Part shown: positions 1 through 8,816 of the stretch, piece by piece
Layout of the letters: each line of letters opens with the position of its first letter
Numbering within the stretch: position 1 is the stretch's first letter
NCBI GenBank assembly: GCA_030407315.1
Contig: JALQPE010000931.1
Span: 62,001 to 126,000, forward strand
Direction of reading: 5' to 3'
DNA length: 64,000 nucleotides
Origin: Asparagopsis taxiformis
Taxonomy: Eukaryota > Rhodophyta > Florideophyceae > Bonnemaisoniales > Bonnemaisoniaceae
Position numbers and translations under genes: made by a program
The notes under the pieces: generated by a model
Databases searched by the model: none
Told to the model about the DNA's origin: nothing
Seen by the model: the letters and a program-made list of their open reading frames with translations, nothing else

Positions 1-43
1 AAGGGGAGCAGCACTACACTACGTCGAACAAACAACTAGACAA

Positions 44-382
44 CTACTCGGCAGCTTGCGGTTCCGACTTGTCCGCGGCGCCGGTGACGGCGGCTACAGC
101 GGTGGTTGCGGCATCCTTGGCAGCATCCATAGTGGCGGTCGCTGCATCCGACGCGCCTGTCTTGTCGTCGACGGTCTTGACGGCTTCCACGCCCTTATCG
201 ACGGCGGTCTTTGCGGCATCGGCCGTGGCGTCGACGGCCTTATCGGCGCCGGTCTTCTCAGCGACGGTGTTGACAGCGCCAGCGGTGGCATCCACGCCCT
301 TCTTGGCGGCGTCACCTGCGGCCTCTGCAGTTTTCTCGGCGCCCTTCTTCGCGCGTCCGGCGGTGGATTGGATGCAGCCCAT
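44..382 (-). CDS. LEA-like amphipathic-repeat protein with MGC acylation start (paralogue 1)
   Basis: The 112-residue protein begins MGCIQST. This fits an N-myristoylation site (Gly2, small residue at position 6) followed by a palmitoylatable Cys3, so membrane anchoring by dual acylation is inferred. The rest is a low-complexity run of Ala, Lys, Asp, Thr and Val in about 11-residue steps (units such as AKKGVDATAGAV and DKAVDATADAAK), the composition of group 3 LEA/apolipoprotein-like helices. There are no other cysteines and no hydrophobic segment. It ends AAE, like the 1418-1756 gene, which has the same length, strand and start, so the two are tandem duplicates. A minus-strand GTAAGT about 140 bp upstream (near 520) could open a 5' UTR intron, but this is unproven. 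A desiccation or membrane-protective role is inferred from composition only. Confidence 0.75.
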   Translation of the reverse strand: MGCIQSTAGRAKKGAEKTAEAAGDAAKKGVDATAGAVNTVAEKTGADKAVDATADAAKTAVDKGVEAVKTVDDKTGASDAATATMDAAKDAATTAVAAVTGAADKSEPQAAE

Positions 383-1417
383 TGTGGGAGGTGTGGAGCG
401 AGCGAAGCGAAACGAGGCGGGGATGGGCGGATGAGGGGTGGCGGCGGCGAGGAAGAGCTGGGGACGGGCGGTCGCGTAGCGATGCGGGGATGTGTAGAGT
501 CGGTGAACAAATTAAGTTGGACTTACTGTAGGTGCCGTGCCGAGCCGAGCCGTGCCGCTCTATGCGCGCACAGCCATTGTGGAGGCCCAATGAGAGGGCG
601 CGAACAAGCGGGTGATATGAGGTGATGTGTGGGTTGCGATCTGCTTGCGCATCGGGATATTGATCAGAAAAAGTTCGGTCCGTTGGGATTTTGCGCTGTA
701 CAGATGAGTTTGATGAAAAATCGGCGCCCAATCGGCGTATTAACGCTATGACGTGTACACTGGTGGAACGTTGAAATTCAGTCGTGCACCAGACCGAGCA
801 CCTGCGCTAGACGGGCGTTGCGCTCTACGTGGGCGCGTAACGAACACATGCTCGCTTAATTAGCGCCTATTTTTAGAGTCAATCAAAGGCCTCCACCGCT
901 TTTTGGCTGTAAGTCGCGCCCGCTGTAATGTGGACGTTGGAACAAACAACCGTTTGTTCGATGCCATTGGTTGGCGCCGATGGTGGCACACTCTATTACG
1001 TTCGATTTCAATTCCACCGCCTTACACTAAACAGTCCAATTTACCTTCTCTTTGCCAGCTGTAAGCATGCAAATTAGCTAGCACTGCTTCCAATGCCCAA
1101 ATTCACGTCGATGCGCGCTGGCGCCTCACCGGTGCAATTTTTACGTTTATCCTCGTCATGCCGCACAACGTACGCTGCTTTCCGCACGCATTGCACCGCT
1201 CCCTCACTACTACAGCACAATTCAAAGCATTGCATCACCTCTAGAACAATCGCGTCCAACTAGCTCTTGTTGTACAACCTACATGGTTTCCATTTTACAA
1301 TAGCACGCAAACTACAATCACCTGCAGTTGCGCAACCAAAATTGAGATACTCCACACATAAACTCCGAAAAACATCTAACCATCACATCACGTACTGCAA
1401 CTAACTAGACTGAGGCA
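383..1417. other. Intergenic, no gene seen
   Basis: This stretch holds the upstream region of the first LEA-like gene and the downstream region of its paralogue. Short open frames exist but none has recognisable content. No tRNA or tandem repeat was seen. Confidence 0.5.
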
Positions 1418-1756
1418 TCACTCAGCGGCGGGCGTCTCCTTACTAGGCATGGCGTCCATAACCTTATCCTTTGTGTCACCCACAACCTCGGCAGTTTTAT
1501 CGACGACAGCGCCAGCGGCATCGGCCGTCTTAGCGGCGACATCCTTGGTGGTATCTACGGCAGCTTCAGCGGCACCCTTTGCAGTATCAGCGGCGGTGGA
1601 GGCGACATCCTTGGTGGTATCGACCGTCTTATCGGCGACGGTCTTTCCAGCGTCGACCGTCTTACCGGCGGCGTCCTTGGTGACGTCCTTGGCCTTGGTG
1701 GCGGCGTCCTTGGTGGCGTCACCGGTCTTCTTCATAGCGGACATTCCGCAGCCCAT
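1418..1756 (-). CDS. LEA-like amphipathic-repeat protein with MGC acylation start (paralogue 2)
   Basis: A longer open frame extends upstream to 1864. The ATG at 1756 is chosen because it gives MGCGMSAMKK, matching the MGC start of the 44-382 gene, and exactly the same length (112 residues). The body is built from repeats such as TKDVASTAADTAKGAA and TKDVAAKTADAAG, alternating Lys/Asp/Thr with Ala in about 11-residue periods typical of group 3 LEA-like helices. Gly2 plus Cys3 suggests myristoylation and palmitoylation, which would fix one end of an otherwise soluble, probably disordered helix to a membrane. A TTTAAA element lies about 110 bp upstream (near 1870), and a minus-strand GTAAGT near 1960 is a possible 5' UTR splice donor. 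Function is inferred only. Confidence 0.75.
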   Translation of the reverse strand: MGCGMSAMKKTGDATKDAATKAKDVTKDAAGKTVDAGKTVADKTVDTTKDVASTAADTAKGAAEAAVDTTKDVAAKTADAAGAVVDKTAEVVGDTKDKVMDAMPSKETPAAE

Positions 1757-3467
1757 GGTGGCGAGTTTGTAGTGGTGCGAGTGTGAAGCGGGGAAAGTGG
1801 GAGCGGATCGGGGTGCGATGGCGCGACTGCAATGTGCGGGACGGATGGGAGCGGTGGATGGCAAGTGCGTTTAAAAGGCAGCGGCGGCAGGCGCTGCAGC
1901 AGGCGCGTAGATTGAGAAGAGCGTGTAGAGCGGATTGAAACGGGCCATTTGGGCGGCACTTACAGGGAACGGTGGGCGGGAAATGTTGCGATGCGAGTGA
2001 CAGCTGGAGCGATGTCGCGCGCGCCAAGTTTCATGGCCCGATCAAAGTAACGATCAAGTGTGTGTGTCCAACTTTTGCAGATGATGGATTGTGCAATCAT
2101 GTCATATCGTCATGTGCTCCGTGGCCCTCTCTCTCGATAGCGGTATTTTATAGCAGTAGAAGGCATGACCTAAAAATACGGCATGGGCTTGAATTTGGGG
2201 CCGTCGGACACGTTGCTGTTTTCGGTTATTTGTATGAGTGATTTGTAGCGGGACATACATGTTCCATGTCACACTCACTGTCAGTTTTTGTACCAGCGGA
2301 AGGGGGCAAGCGCGCGCAGCTTGCGGCCGCCACCCAGCCGCCCGCCATTCACCCGGGGGACCGTTTCTCTGGCCCGTCCGTATCGGCACCAATTGCACAT
2401 GACATCATATGCCGCTCATCAACGTACTGCACTCTGCACCTAGAAATTCAAACGTCCAGGTCATTCGTCCGTCCTGATGGCCCCCGCGCGTCTGGGCGCT
2501 CGACTTGGGTCACGTTGTGAAACTGCGCTTTGTTGGGTGTATCACAACGCCATGATGGGAGTGTATACACTGGCGCCACATTGCGGTGCAGTGTCACTAT
2601 CGCCCGCACTGAAATGTCTTGACAATCACATGCTACCAGGGTATCTGCCGCATCTGAGATCTGATGCATGCATACGTGCGTGCGCGAGCTCAACGCGTGC
2701 CCGCCCAGTTTGCATGCACCATCGCACAGTGGCCAATCGTCACGCGCGAGGTGGAGCACCCGGCGCGGAAGATCTATGATACGTTTCCGAGACAGCTGTC
2801 GATGTGGCCACGCACAGTTAGGGTTGGTACATGGCACTCGCGCAATGTGCAAAGGCAGGCGGCTCACGAAAAAAAAACGTTGGTGCCGTTGCTGGTAGAG
2901 AATCTATTGTGCTGCTGTGAATATACGAAACACGCGGACGGATTCCTTTCGCATGTGCTGACAGCCATTCATCAAATTGGACATGGTGGGCACAATTACA
3001 GAGAACAAAAGGGAAGAGGTCAAAGGGCATGACGAGGACTCGACCTTTTTTACAACTGTGTGAGGAGTCCAGCGGTGGAAAAGGCGATTCCAACAAAACA
3101 ATTTTCGGTGAATTTCACTGCGTCATCGAAAAAAAAAACTAACAATTTCTTACCTTCCATTCGCTATTCCACGGATGATGACTCATTTTGCAATTGAAAA
3201 ACATGCAGTTTCTACTGCATCAATGTCAGTCAGATGTCCTTACATCATATGCGAGAGAAAAGTGTGTCCCAACTAAATTTATGACCTCGTCTACACAGCG
3301 TGGCAATGCATCGTCGCATTGACAAGCTCCACGCGTCCGTCCTCAACCACATGACGTTGATCTACACATACTTACATGTAAACTCCACCCCGCCTGCCAA
3401 ACATATAATCCGCATCAACACACCGCCGCCCTAGTCCACAGACACCAATTTACCCAACAATCGCCGC
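1757..3467. other. Intergenic, no gene supported
   Basis: About 1.7 kb between the divergent LEA-like gene and the kinase. Several 60-140 codon open frames overlap on both strands but share no family resemblance and look like chance frames in mixed-composition DNA. Two A-runs occur near 2869 and 3130. Confidence 0.5.
3404..3409 (+). promoter_or_regulatory. TATA-like element of the kinase gene
   Basis: TATAAT sits 59 bp before the kinase ATG at 3468, a spacing like that of other genes here (TATA-like boxes roughly 55-130 bp before the start codon). Inferred from sequence and position only. Confidence 0.4.
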
Positions 3468-4775
3468 ATGCACATTCAATCCTCCCCACCGCGTCGTTCA
3501 CGTCCCAAAATGTCCGATACCTGTCCCGCCCTCCTGGTGACTGGTCCGCCTCTCTTTGCGACCAAAACGCCGACCCTTTTGACCATCAACGCCTCCGGCA
3601 CACATCTCACCGTCGCCGGTACCCAGTTACCGCTGCGCAATCTCTCCGTATCCTCCGGCCTCCGCGCGCACGAACTGGTATTCACCTCGCGACGAACCGT
3701 CCTCTGCGTGCTGCCCGTCCCCGCACACGAGCAGCAGCTTGTGCGCTTTCAACGCTCCCTGCGCCTCGCCTGTTTGTCGCCGCCGGGGTACAGACTGCTC
3801 GCCGAGATTGGGAAGGGCGCTTTTGGCGTGGTTTATTCTGCTCGTTGTCTGCAAACTGGCGAGTTTAGGGCTGTGAAAATGGTGAGTAAGAGTGGACTCA
3901 AGCGAGCTAATGTTCCATTGCATGTCGCCAGAAATGAGTTGGTAATTGCACAGAGTCTTGCTCCTCATCCTAGTGTTGTGTATGTGCATGAGGTTCAGGA
4001 AAATAGCGCCTACTTTATTGTTGTCATGGACCTGGCTCGTGGCGGAAGCTTGTTTGAATATGCTGCCACTCGAGACATCAGTGCACAGGTCATTAGTCAT
4101 ATTATGCTCCAGTTGCTGAATGCGATTTCGCATCTTCATTGTCACAGGATTATTCATCGTGATGTCAAACTAGAAAACATCCTCGTCAAGGATGCCGATG
4201 CGGAGTGGCCCCAAATAATCGTCGTGGACCTCGGATTGGCCACCGATGCCATGGGAGACGCGTCTGATGAAACGCTGACGATGCGCGTCGGTACCGAATA
4301 TGCACAGGCTCCAGAAATGATCCGCTCCAATGCGCAAAATGGATATGGACCCGCTGTCGATGTTTGGGCTTGTGGAATTGTTTTGTTTGCATTGCTGTAT
4401 GGACGTCTACCCTGGATGAATGACCGTAAGTTGCAGTTGGGACTAATGGATAACATGCATTCGCAGAGTAAAGCGGGCAAGAGCAGCATTCATGTCATTC
4501 AGACACTGGAAGAACGCTTGAGGACGCCGCGCGCATTGCACAGTCTCTTGTGCGGCCTACTGCAACCCGATGTGAATCGACGGCTTACGGCACGAGCTGC
4601 GCTGGAACACACTATCTTTGCAACCATGTCGGACGCGAAAAAGAAGACTGTTTGTTCGCCGCGCCCCAGCAGTCCTCGTTCCCTGCGCGATGCTACTTTT
4701 AGGGTGATGAACGTGATGAGAGTGGTCGATAATCTGCAATTGCAGCGCTGTGACCAACCTCAAGTGCAGGCGTGA
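3468..4775 (+). CDS. Ser/Thr protein kinase with N-terminal extension and DLG variant
   Basis: 435 residues; an alternative start is Met15. The kinase domain spans about residues 108-385. It has the glycine loop GKGAFGVV (115-122), the ATP-anchoring lysine in AVKMV (K137), glutamate E157, the catalytic loop HRDVKLEN (D232, K234, N237), the magnesium aspartate in VVDLGLA (D254, so DLG replaces DFG), GTEYAQAPE, and DVWACGIVLF in the F-helix. All catalytic residues are present, so it should be active. The arrangement is closest to CAMK/SNF1-like kinases, but the subfamily is not resolved. Residues 30-100 form a separate beta-rich-looking segment of unknown type. A GTAAGT/CAG pair near 4429-4469 was considered as an intron and rejected because removing those 41 nt breaks the frame. 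The gene is convergent with the peroxidase. Confidence 0.9.
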   Translation: MHIQSSPPRRSRPKMSDTCPALLVTGPPLFATKTPTLLTINASGTHLTVAGTQLPLRNLSVSSGLRAHELVFTSRRTVLCVLPVPAHEQQLVRFQRSLRLACLSPPGYRLLAEIGKGAFGVVYSARCLQTGEFRAVKMVSKSGLKRANVPLHVARNELVIAQSLAPHPSVVYVHEVQENSAYFIVVMDLARGGSLFEYAATRDISAQVISHIMLQLLNAISHLHCHRIIHRDVKLENILVKDADAEWPQIIVVDLGLATDAMGDASDETLTMRVGTEYAQAPEMIRSNAQNGYGPAVDVWACGIVLFALLYGRLPWMNDRKLQLGLMDNMHSQSKAGKSSIHVIQTLEERLRTPRALHSLLCGLLQPDVNRRLTARAALEHTIFATMSDAKKKTVCSPRPSSPRSLRDATFRVMNVMRVVDNLQLQRCDQPQVQA

Positions 4776-5041
4776 TTCCACACCAATTTTGTTTGTTGTA
4801 GCGGCGTGAATTTTGCCAGTTGGTTATAAATATGCTATTTATATTTCGATCACAATTGTGCTTGTTTAATCCCCTGTCTGGCTGTTGTCATTGTTGTGCT
4901 CGTTACACAAAAGTTTCGCCTCCTCTTTCAGAGTTTGTTCGATCAACGGTTCCCGTTTTCCAGCAAGCCCATGACTCTCTGACAACAAGTTACGTTCCAC
5001 TTTGCCAACAGGCGCTCCCAATCCTACACTACAATAATCTA

Positions 5042-5929
5042 TCAATGCGCTACAGTCTTATCCGTCAGTCGTGATTGTTTGATCAAATACTTTGCATAGT
5101 CAATCTTCAACCTCCATAGTCCCGCCCTCCTGTCAAACCCACCGTAATAATACCCAGCGTAATACTTAATCCACAGCTTACCCTCCGGGTCTGTCAGCCA
5201 CGCCAAGTCCGACGACATTGTATTGAACCCCGGCTCATTTCGACCACTTCTCAATCTCTGCACCAAATTCTCTGCATACGCATTGTTGAACACGCCGGGT
5301 CTCGGTGTGAATTTCTTCTCCACACCAGATTCCTGAAACCCACCGAGTGCATGGCCACCGACATTGGAAACGACCATTTCACGCACATTAAAACCCTTGC
5401 GTGCATAAATCTTCTTCAATTTCGCAAAGTTGTTCTCCGCAATCGGAATCTCACCATCTATCTTGTCCTGTCGCGCGGCGTCTGTGCGACCTCTACCGAG
5501 AAACACACGCGGACCGCCAGTGACGCGCATAGCGACCTCAGTACCAATCTGGAACGCGTCCGCCCAGGACACACACGTATCCTTTAGGATGGGCGCCAAG
5601 AATGCACGCAACTCGAAGAAGGCGCTGTTCTGCGGATGTATCAATTCTTCACGTAGACGTAAACTACCGTTGCAACCGGAACCTCTACGCGATTTGGTCG
5701 CGGTGATACAATCATGAAAGGCGGCACGCACCAGCATGGCTGCCTTGCTCCTATCGGCTATGACAGCGCGTTTGATCGCGCTCCATACGCGGCTGGTCTG
5801 GCGCTGGCAGCGAGTTTGGGCGTTGTTGTTGTTGTTGGTGGAGGTGTAGTAGACGGCGGGCGGACGACTGGCCGTGGTCGCTGTGAAGAGGATAAGCAGC
5901 GTTGTCAGGAGGATCGGGGAGAAATACAT
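5042..5929 (-). CDS. Secreted class II/III-type haem peroxidase
   Basis: The frame is open upstream to 6013, but the ATG at 5929 is preferred because it starts directly with a signal peptide (MYFSPILLTTLLILFTATTA), giving 295 residues. Distal catalytic residues are in LVRAAFHDC (Arg68, His72) and the proximal haem-ligand histidine is in VVSNVGGHALGG (His193). The segment VSWADAFQIGTEVAMRV.GGP, the GRGRTDA block and the C-terminal SSDLAWLTDP are conserved plant/fungal peroxidase landmarks. The distal calcium loop reads GCNGS instead of GCDGS, replacing a usual calcium-ligand Asp with Asn. A poly-Asn tract follows the signal peptide. The likely role is peroxide-dependent oxidation in the cell wall or apoplast; the substrate is unknown. 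Confidence 0.88.
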   Translation of the reverse strand: MYFSPILLTTLLILFTATTASRPPAVYYTSTNNNNNAQTRCQRQTSRVWSAIKRAVIADRSKAAMLVRAAFHDCITATKSRRGSGCNGSLRLREELIHPQNSAFFELRAFLAPILKDTCVSWADAFQIGTEVAMRVTGGPRVFLGRGRTDAARQDKIDGEIPIAENNFAKLKKIYARKGFNVREMVVSNVGGHALGGFQESGVEKKFTPRPGVFNNAYAENLVQRLRSGRNEPGFNTMSSDLAWLTDPEGKLWIKYYAGYYYGGFDRRAGLWRLKIDYAKYLIKQSRLTDKTVAH

Positions 5930-5991
5930 GGTGGGATCGGATGTTGTTGTTGTTGATGACGATGGGATGGGCGGTCTGTTGACATGCGCGG

Positions 5992-5999
5992 TATTTATA
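5992..5999 (-). promoter_or_regulatory. TATA box of the peroxidase gene
   Basis: Read on the minus strand this is TATAAATA, 63 bp upstream of the chosen ATG at 5929. This supports the shorter start, because the ATG at 6013 would lie upstream of the box. Confidence 0.6.
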
Positions 6000-6672
6000 C
6001 GCGGTGTTGACATGGATGGAGGGTGTGGAGTGAATGGTGGTGTTTTGCTTCCATTGTTTGTTGAGAGGTTGCTATCGGTTTAGCGGCGGTGCGCCAATGA
6101 GGGAACGATAGTTTAGATTAGTGTTGTAAGGTGAATGGATCGAATGTGAAAATGTGTACGGAAAGCGGACGCGCAACCGTATGTCACTGCGGCGGATCGG
6201 GTGCATGTCGACCATATTTTTTGTTTATCGAAACTGAGATTGACAAGATGAACCGAGTCGAGTCGTGCCGGCACATTTCTCGCGAGCAACGACACATCTC
6301 TCCACTCGTAAGGACATTACGAGCACACAGTGTATGGCGCAGACACCTTGTCCAATGCATCGGTTTCATATTTATGCTCTGTATGTAATAAAGTATGATA
6401 TATTGTACACAATTCATTTCTTTCTGTACCTTCCAACATATAATCCATTACTCCTTCAATCCCAGACCTGTCAATCTCCCTTCCGCCAGGGTGTAGTTCA
6501 TTTAATTATACTCCCAACTGTAATCAACGTTTTGGAAACGATTCCGTGTACAGAACCTCCTTCGACATGTCTCCCTTCTTTATGTGCCTTTGCATCAACT
6601 CGATTCTTCCGGTGTGACCTTTGCTGTAGTAATAAAAATCACTCTGGACGCAAGAAGAAACGTCGTCTCAGA
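6000..6672. other. Intergenic, no gene seen
   Basis: The DNA between the peroxidase promoter and the first tRNA-Ala has no recognisable coding content. AT-rich from about 6380 to 6500. Confidence 0.5.
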
Positions 6673-6756
6673 GGGGCTATGGCGCAGTGGTTCATCAAAT
6701 TATAGCGCGTCCGTTTTGCATACGGAAGGTCGGGGGTTCAATCCCCCCTAGCTCCA
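6673..6756 (+). tRNA. tRNA-Ala(UGC) with enlarged, intron-bearing D-loop
   Basis: The cloverleaf folds by eye. Acceptor GGGGCTA (6673-6679) pairs with TAGCTCC (6749-6755), including a G3:U70 wobble, the classic alanine identity element. The D-stem GCGC/GCGC is 6682-6685/6705-6708. The anticodon stem is 6710-6714/6722-6726 around loop TTTGCAT, with anticodon TGC at 6717-6719. The variable loop has 5 nt, and the T-arm GGGGG/CCCCC surrounds TTCAATC. The discriminator is A at 6756 and no CCA is encoded. The D-loop (6686-6704) is 19 nt; removing 11 nt gives a normal AGTGGTTA loop and a 73-nt tRNA. A T-run downstream near 6775 could end Pol III transcription. An identical copy lies inverted at 7067-7150. 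Confidence 0.93.
6693..6703 (+). other. Putative 11-nt tRNA intron in the D-loop
   Basis: CATCAAATTAT interrupts an otherwise normal D-loop between U20a and A21. The exact borders are ambiguous by a base or two. Ectopic D-arm introns are described for nuclear tRNAs of the red alga Cyanidioschyzon merolae; applying that here is inference. Confidence 0.6.
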
Positions 6757-7066
6757 GAGTGATAACGACATCTTTTGGCCGTCGTCTGAAACCTGACGAA
6801 GGAAACGTTTAGTAGCCGACGTACGTATATTTTTTTCTTGCCATCACGGATCATGCGGATCGTGAAGCCTCGACAGATGTAAAAGATTGTATGCGTGCTG
6901 TTGAATTATTTTCTCTGCACACTTTGCTGTTCGCCAATCGAGAGTAATAGCTGATGTTTATGTTTTCTTCGCAGTGGAATGGCAACTGTAAGGCGCGAGG
7001 CTCGTCATTCCATACAAATTGAAAAAATTTCTCACGCTGATCACTGCAGGGAATCAAAAATTAGGA
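6757..7066. other. Spacer between inverted tRNA genes
   Basis: 310 bp separate the 3' ends of the two convergent tRNA genes. Each tRNA is followed by a T-run on its own strand (near 6775 on plus, near 7060 on minus). Nothing else is recognised. Confidence 0.5.
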
Positions 7067-7150
7067 TGGAGCTAGGGGGGATTGAACCCCCGACCTTCCG
7101 TATGCAAAACGGACGCGCTATAATTTGATGAACCACTGCGCCATAGCCCC
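7067..7150 (-). tRNA. tRNA-Ala(UGC), identical inverted copy with the same D-loop insert
   Basis: The reverse complement is identical to 6673-6756 over all 84 positions, including the G3:U70 pair, anticodon TGC and the 19-nt D-loop. Similarity stops at the gene borders, since the flanks on both sides differ. The putative intron is at 7120-7130. A TTTTT run follows on the minus strand near 7060. Confidence 0.93.
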
Positions 7151-7324
7151 CATTTCTTGTCCGATATGGGGATTGTCACATTATTAATATCCAGAATTGA
7201 AATGATCAGCATCATTCTGCCAAGCCGTTCCCAGCGCATAGTTTCAACATCGCATCACTCGAGGCAGCCACCATATCGTTGCATCAAACGCCATCCACGG
7301 GTTATTATCCGACAGAGAATCACA

Positions 7325-7936
7325 ATGGTCGCCATTCTCATAAACGCTGAAATTCGCACCATCCTAAACGAAAGCACGACAGACCCAAAAGTCCAGACAT
7401 CTGGCAAAACATCAACAATCTCGCACAAATCGCTTTCAGCTGCGCTAAAATCGCTCCCCAACCCACCAAAGCTACACAATCTTCTCTCCCGTTGTGAGCT
7501 TCATTTCTCACATTCCGATGCTGTGGCGCACCACACCCCTCATCAGCGCGATCCTGCGCTCGAAAAGCGCGTGGCGCGTCTGAAAGCGCGTCTGCAAGAT
7601 GCACAATACGCAAGCATTGTGCGTGACGTTTCGCGTGCCGCTGCATCGTCGGCAGAGGTGGAGGATGCGCGCATGGCCAAATTCGCACCGCAGATGTCCC
7701 TTGCGGCCAATGTCATCATCACGATGGCGACCTGCTTTGCTGCGGGTTATTTCGTGGTCAAGAATACTTCGGGTAGTGACACCAAGGCGCTTATTGGTGG
7801 CGTTGCAGGGCTTATTATTGCACTCGTGGTCGAGTCTGTTCTTTTGCTCTCTAAGATGTATACCATTGATGATGCGGTCCAGCGCACTGCTAGGCGGCGA
7901 CAGAGATTAGCACAGAAGCAGTCCAAGTCATCATAA
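7325..7936 (+). CDS. Vma12/TMEM199-like ER factor for V-ATPase assembly
   Basis: The frame is open from 7157, but that first part lies next to the tRNA and reads as non-coding. The ATG at 7325 gives 203 residues. A central helical segment, ALEKRVARLKARLQDAQYAS, resembles the conserved block before the membrane hairpin in the Vma12 family. Two membrane spans follow (roughly residues 124-144 and 151-172, ending ALVVESVLLLSKMY), separated by a short SGSDTKAL loop, and the tail is strongly basic (RTARRRQRLAQKQSKSS). In yeast and animals such proteins sit in the ER with Vma21/Vma22 and help build the V0 sector. Assignment rests on architecture and this one block. Confidence 0.65.
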   Translation: MVAILINAEIRTILNESTTDPKVQTSGKTSTISHKSLSAALKSLPNPPKLHNLLSRCELHFSHSDAVAHHTPHQRDPALEKRVARLKARLQDAQYASIVRDVSRAAASSAEVEDARMAKFAPQMSLAANVIITMATCFAAGYFVVKNTSGSDTKALIGGVAGLIIALVVESVLLLSKMYTIDDAVQRTARRRQRLAQKQSKSS

Positions 7937-8459
7937 CTTGCTTGGTATTAGCTCTATTTCGCCGCTTTGTGTTTTTCTGGCGTGTGACGAGTTTCCCAGC
8001 AGAGCGAAGAGGTGGCGGAGTAGAATGGCAGCAAATGTGGTTTGCTGAACTAGATTCGAAATTGTATGAAGATTGCGGAAGAGCTAAAAGTGTGCTGTTG
8101 GCGGAGCTGCAGCACTTTGTATTTTTACAGTTTTACAGTTGATGAATAGCACAGTCTACTGGGGTTTGCGTATTGTTCTAGCCGAATGAGTGGATAGCGA
8201 TACGCAGCATTTAAATGAGGGGGCATGGACCAGTGTATGCGACGAAAACACAAACTTATCGTCTGAGCTGAAAATCAAAACTGTCCCAAGGGTCAGTTTG
8301 GTGAGATCAAACGCAGTCTACCACATACGAAGCTGGTCGATTTGCAGCATTATGGCTGCAGGGGAAAGAAAATAAGGGATACATGGTATTTTCGCTCGAT
8401 TGCGTCTGTCAATCCGTCTATTGTTCGGTTTAGTTAGCAGTCGGATGACGCTCAAACAA
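7937..8459. other. Convergent 3' flanks, no gene seen
   Basis: 523 bp between the stop codons of the Vma12-like gene (+) and the ssSPT gene (-). Nothing recognisable; probably 3' UTRs. Confidence 0.5.
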
Positions 8460-8816
8460 TCACATGTATGAAGAAGCCAGCCGTTCGAGAAGAGGATGTA
8501 GAGCAGCGCAGTACAATCCATAAACAATGTACGCCAACACAATAAGCACAACTGTATTAAAAAGTGCCTTCTCCCATGGTTCGAGCATGTACAGCGCAGT
8601 GCCAAGGTCGTACCGATATATCCTACACAGCCAAATAACAAGAACGTGTCAAGATGCGGTTCAGGGGCAAGGAGTGAAGAGATAATGAATCTAGATATCG
8701 AGCGCAACGTACCATAGTTTGATAGTCTGTGTGAATGAACGTTTGCGCGGGGAAAGCGGCGAATTAGTTTCGGATTGGTTGGAATCGGTGCGCTGTGAAG
8801 ATGTGCAAGTAGCCAT
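8460..8816 (-). CDS. Serine palmitoyltransferase small subunit (ssSPT-like), spliced
   Basis: Two exons: 8713-8816 and 8460-8622, with a 90-nt intron (8623-8712) starting GTACGT and ending GTAG, phase 2. The product has 88 residues. An N-terminal 35-residue Ser/basic stretch is followed by LWIYRYDLGTALYMLEPWEK, which matches the diagnostic segment of animal SPTSSA/B (YQY..TALYMLEPWER). One membrane span follows (FNTVVLIVLAYIVYGLYCAA), then a short tail. Small subunits bind and activate the LCB1/LCB2 serine palmitoyltransferase in the ER, the first step of sphingoid-base synthesis. The unspliced DNA has a misleading 225-codon open frame in another phase. The splice junction restores a single continuous family-matching frame, which is strong evidence for the intron. 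Confidence 0.9.

Noticed and set aside
4429..4469. Possible intron in the kinase gene (GTAAGT ... CAG with a CTAAT-like branch site).
   Set aside because: The 41 nt are not a multiple of three and removal brings an immediate stop, while the read-through frame matches the kinase fold.
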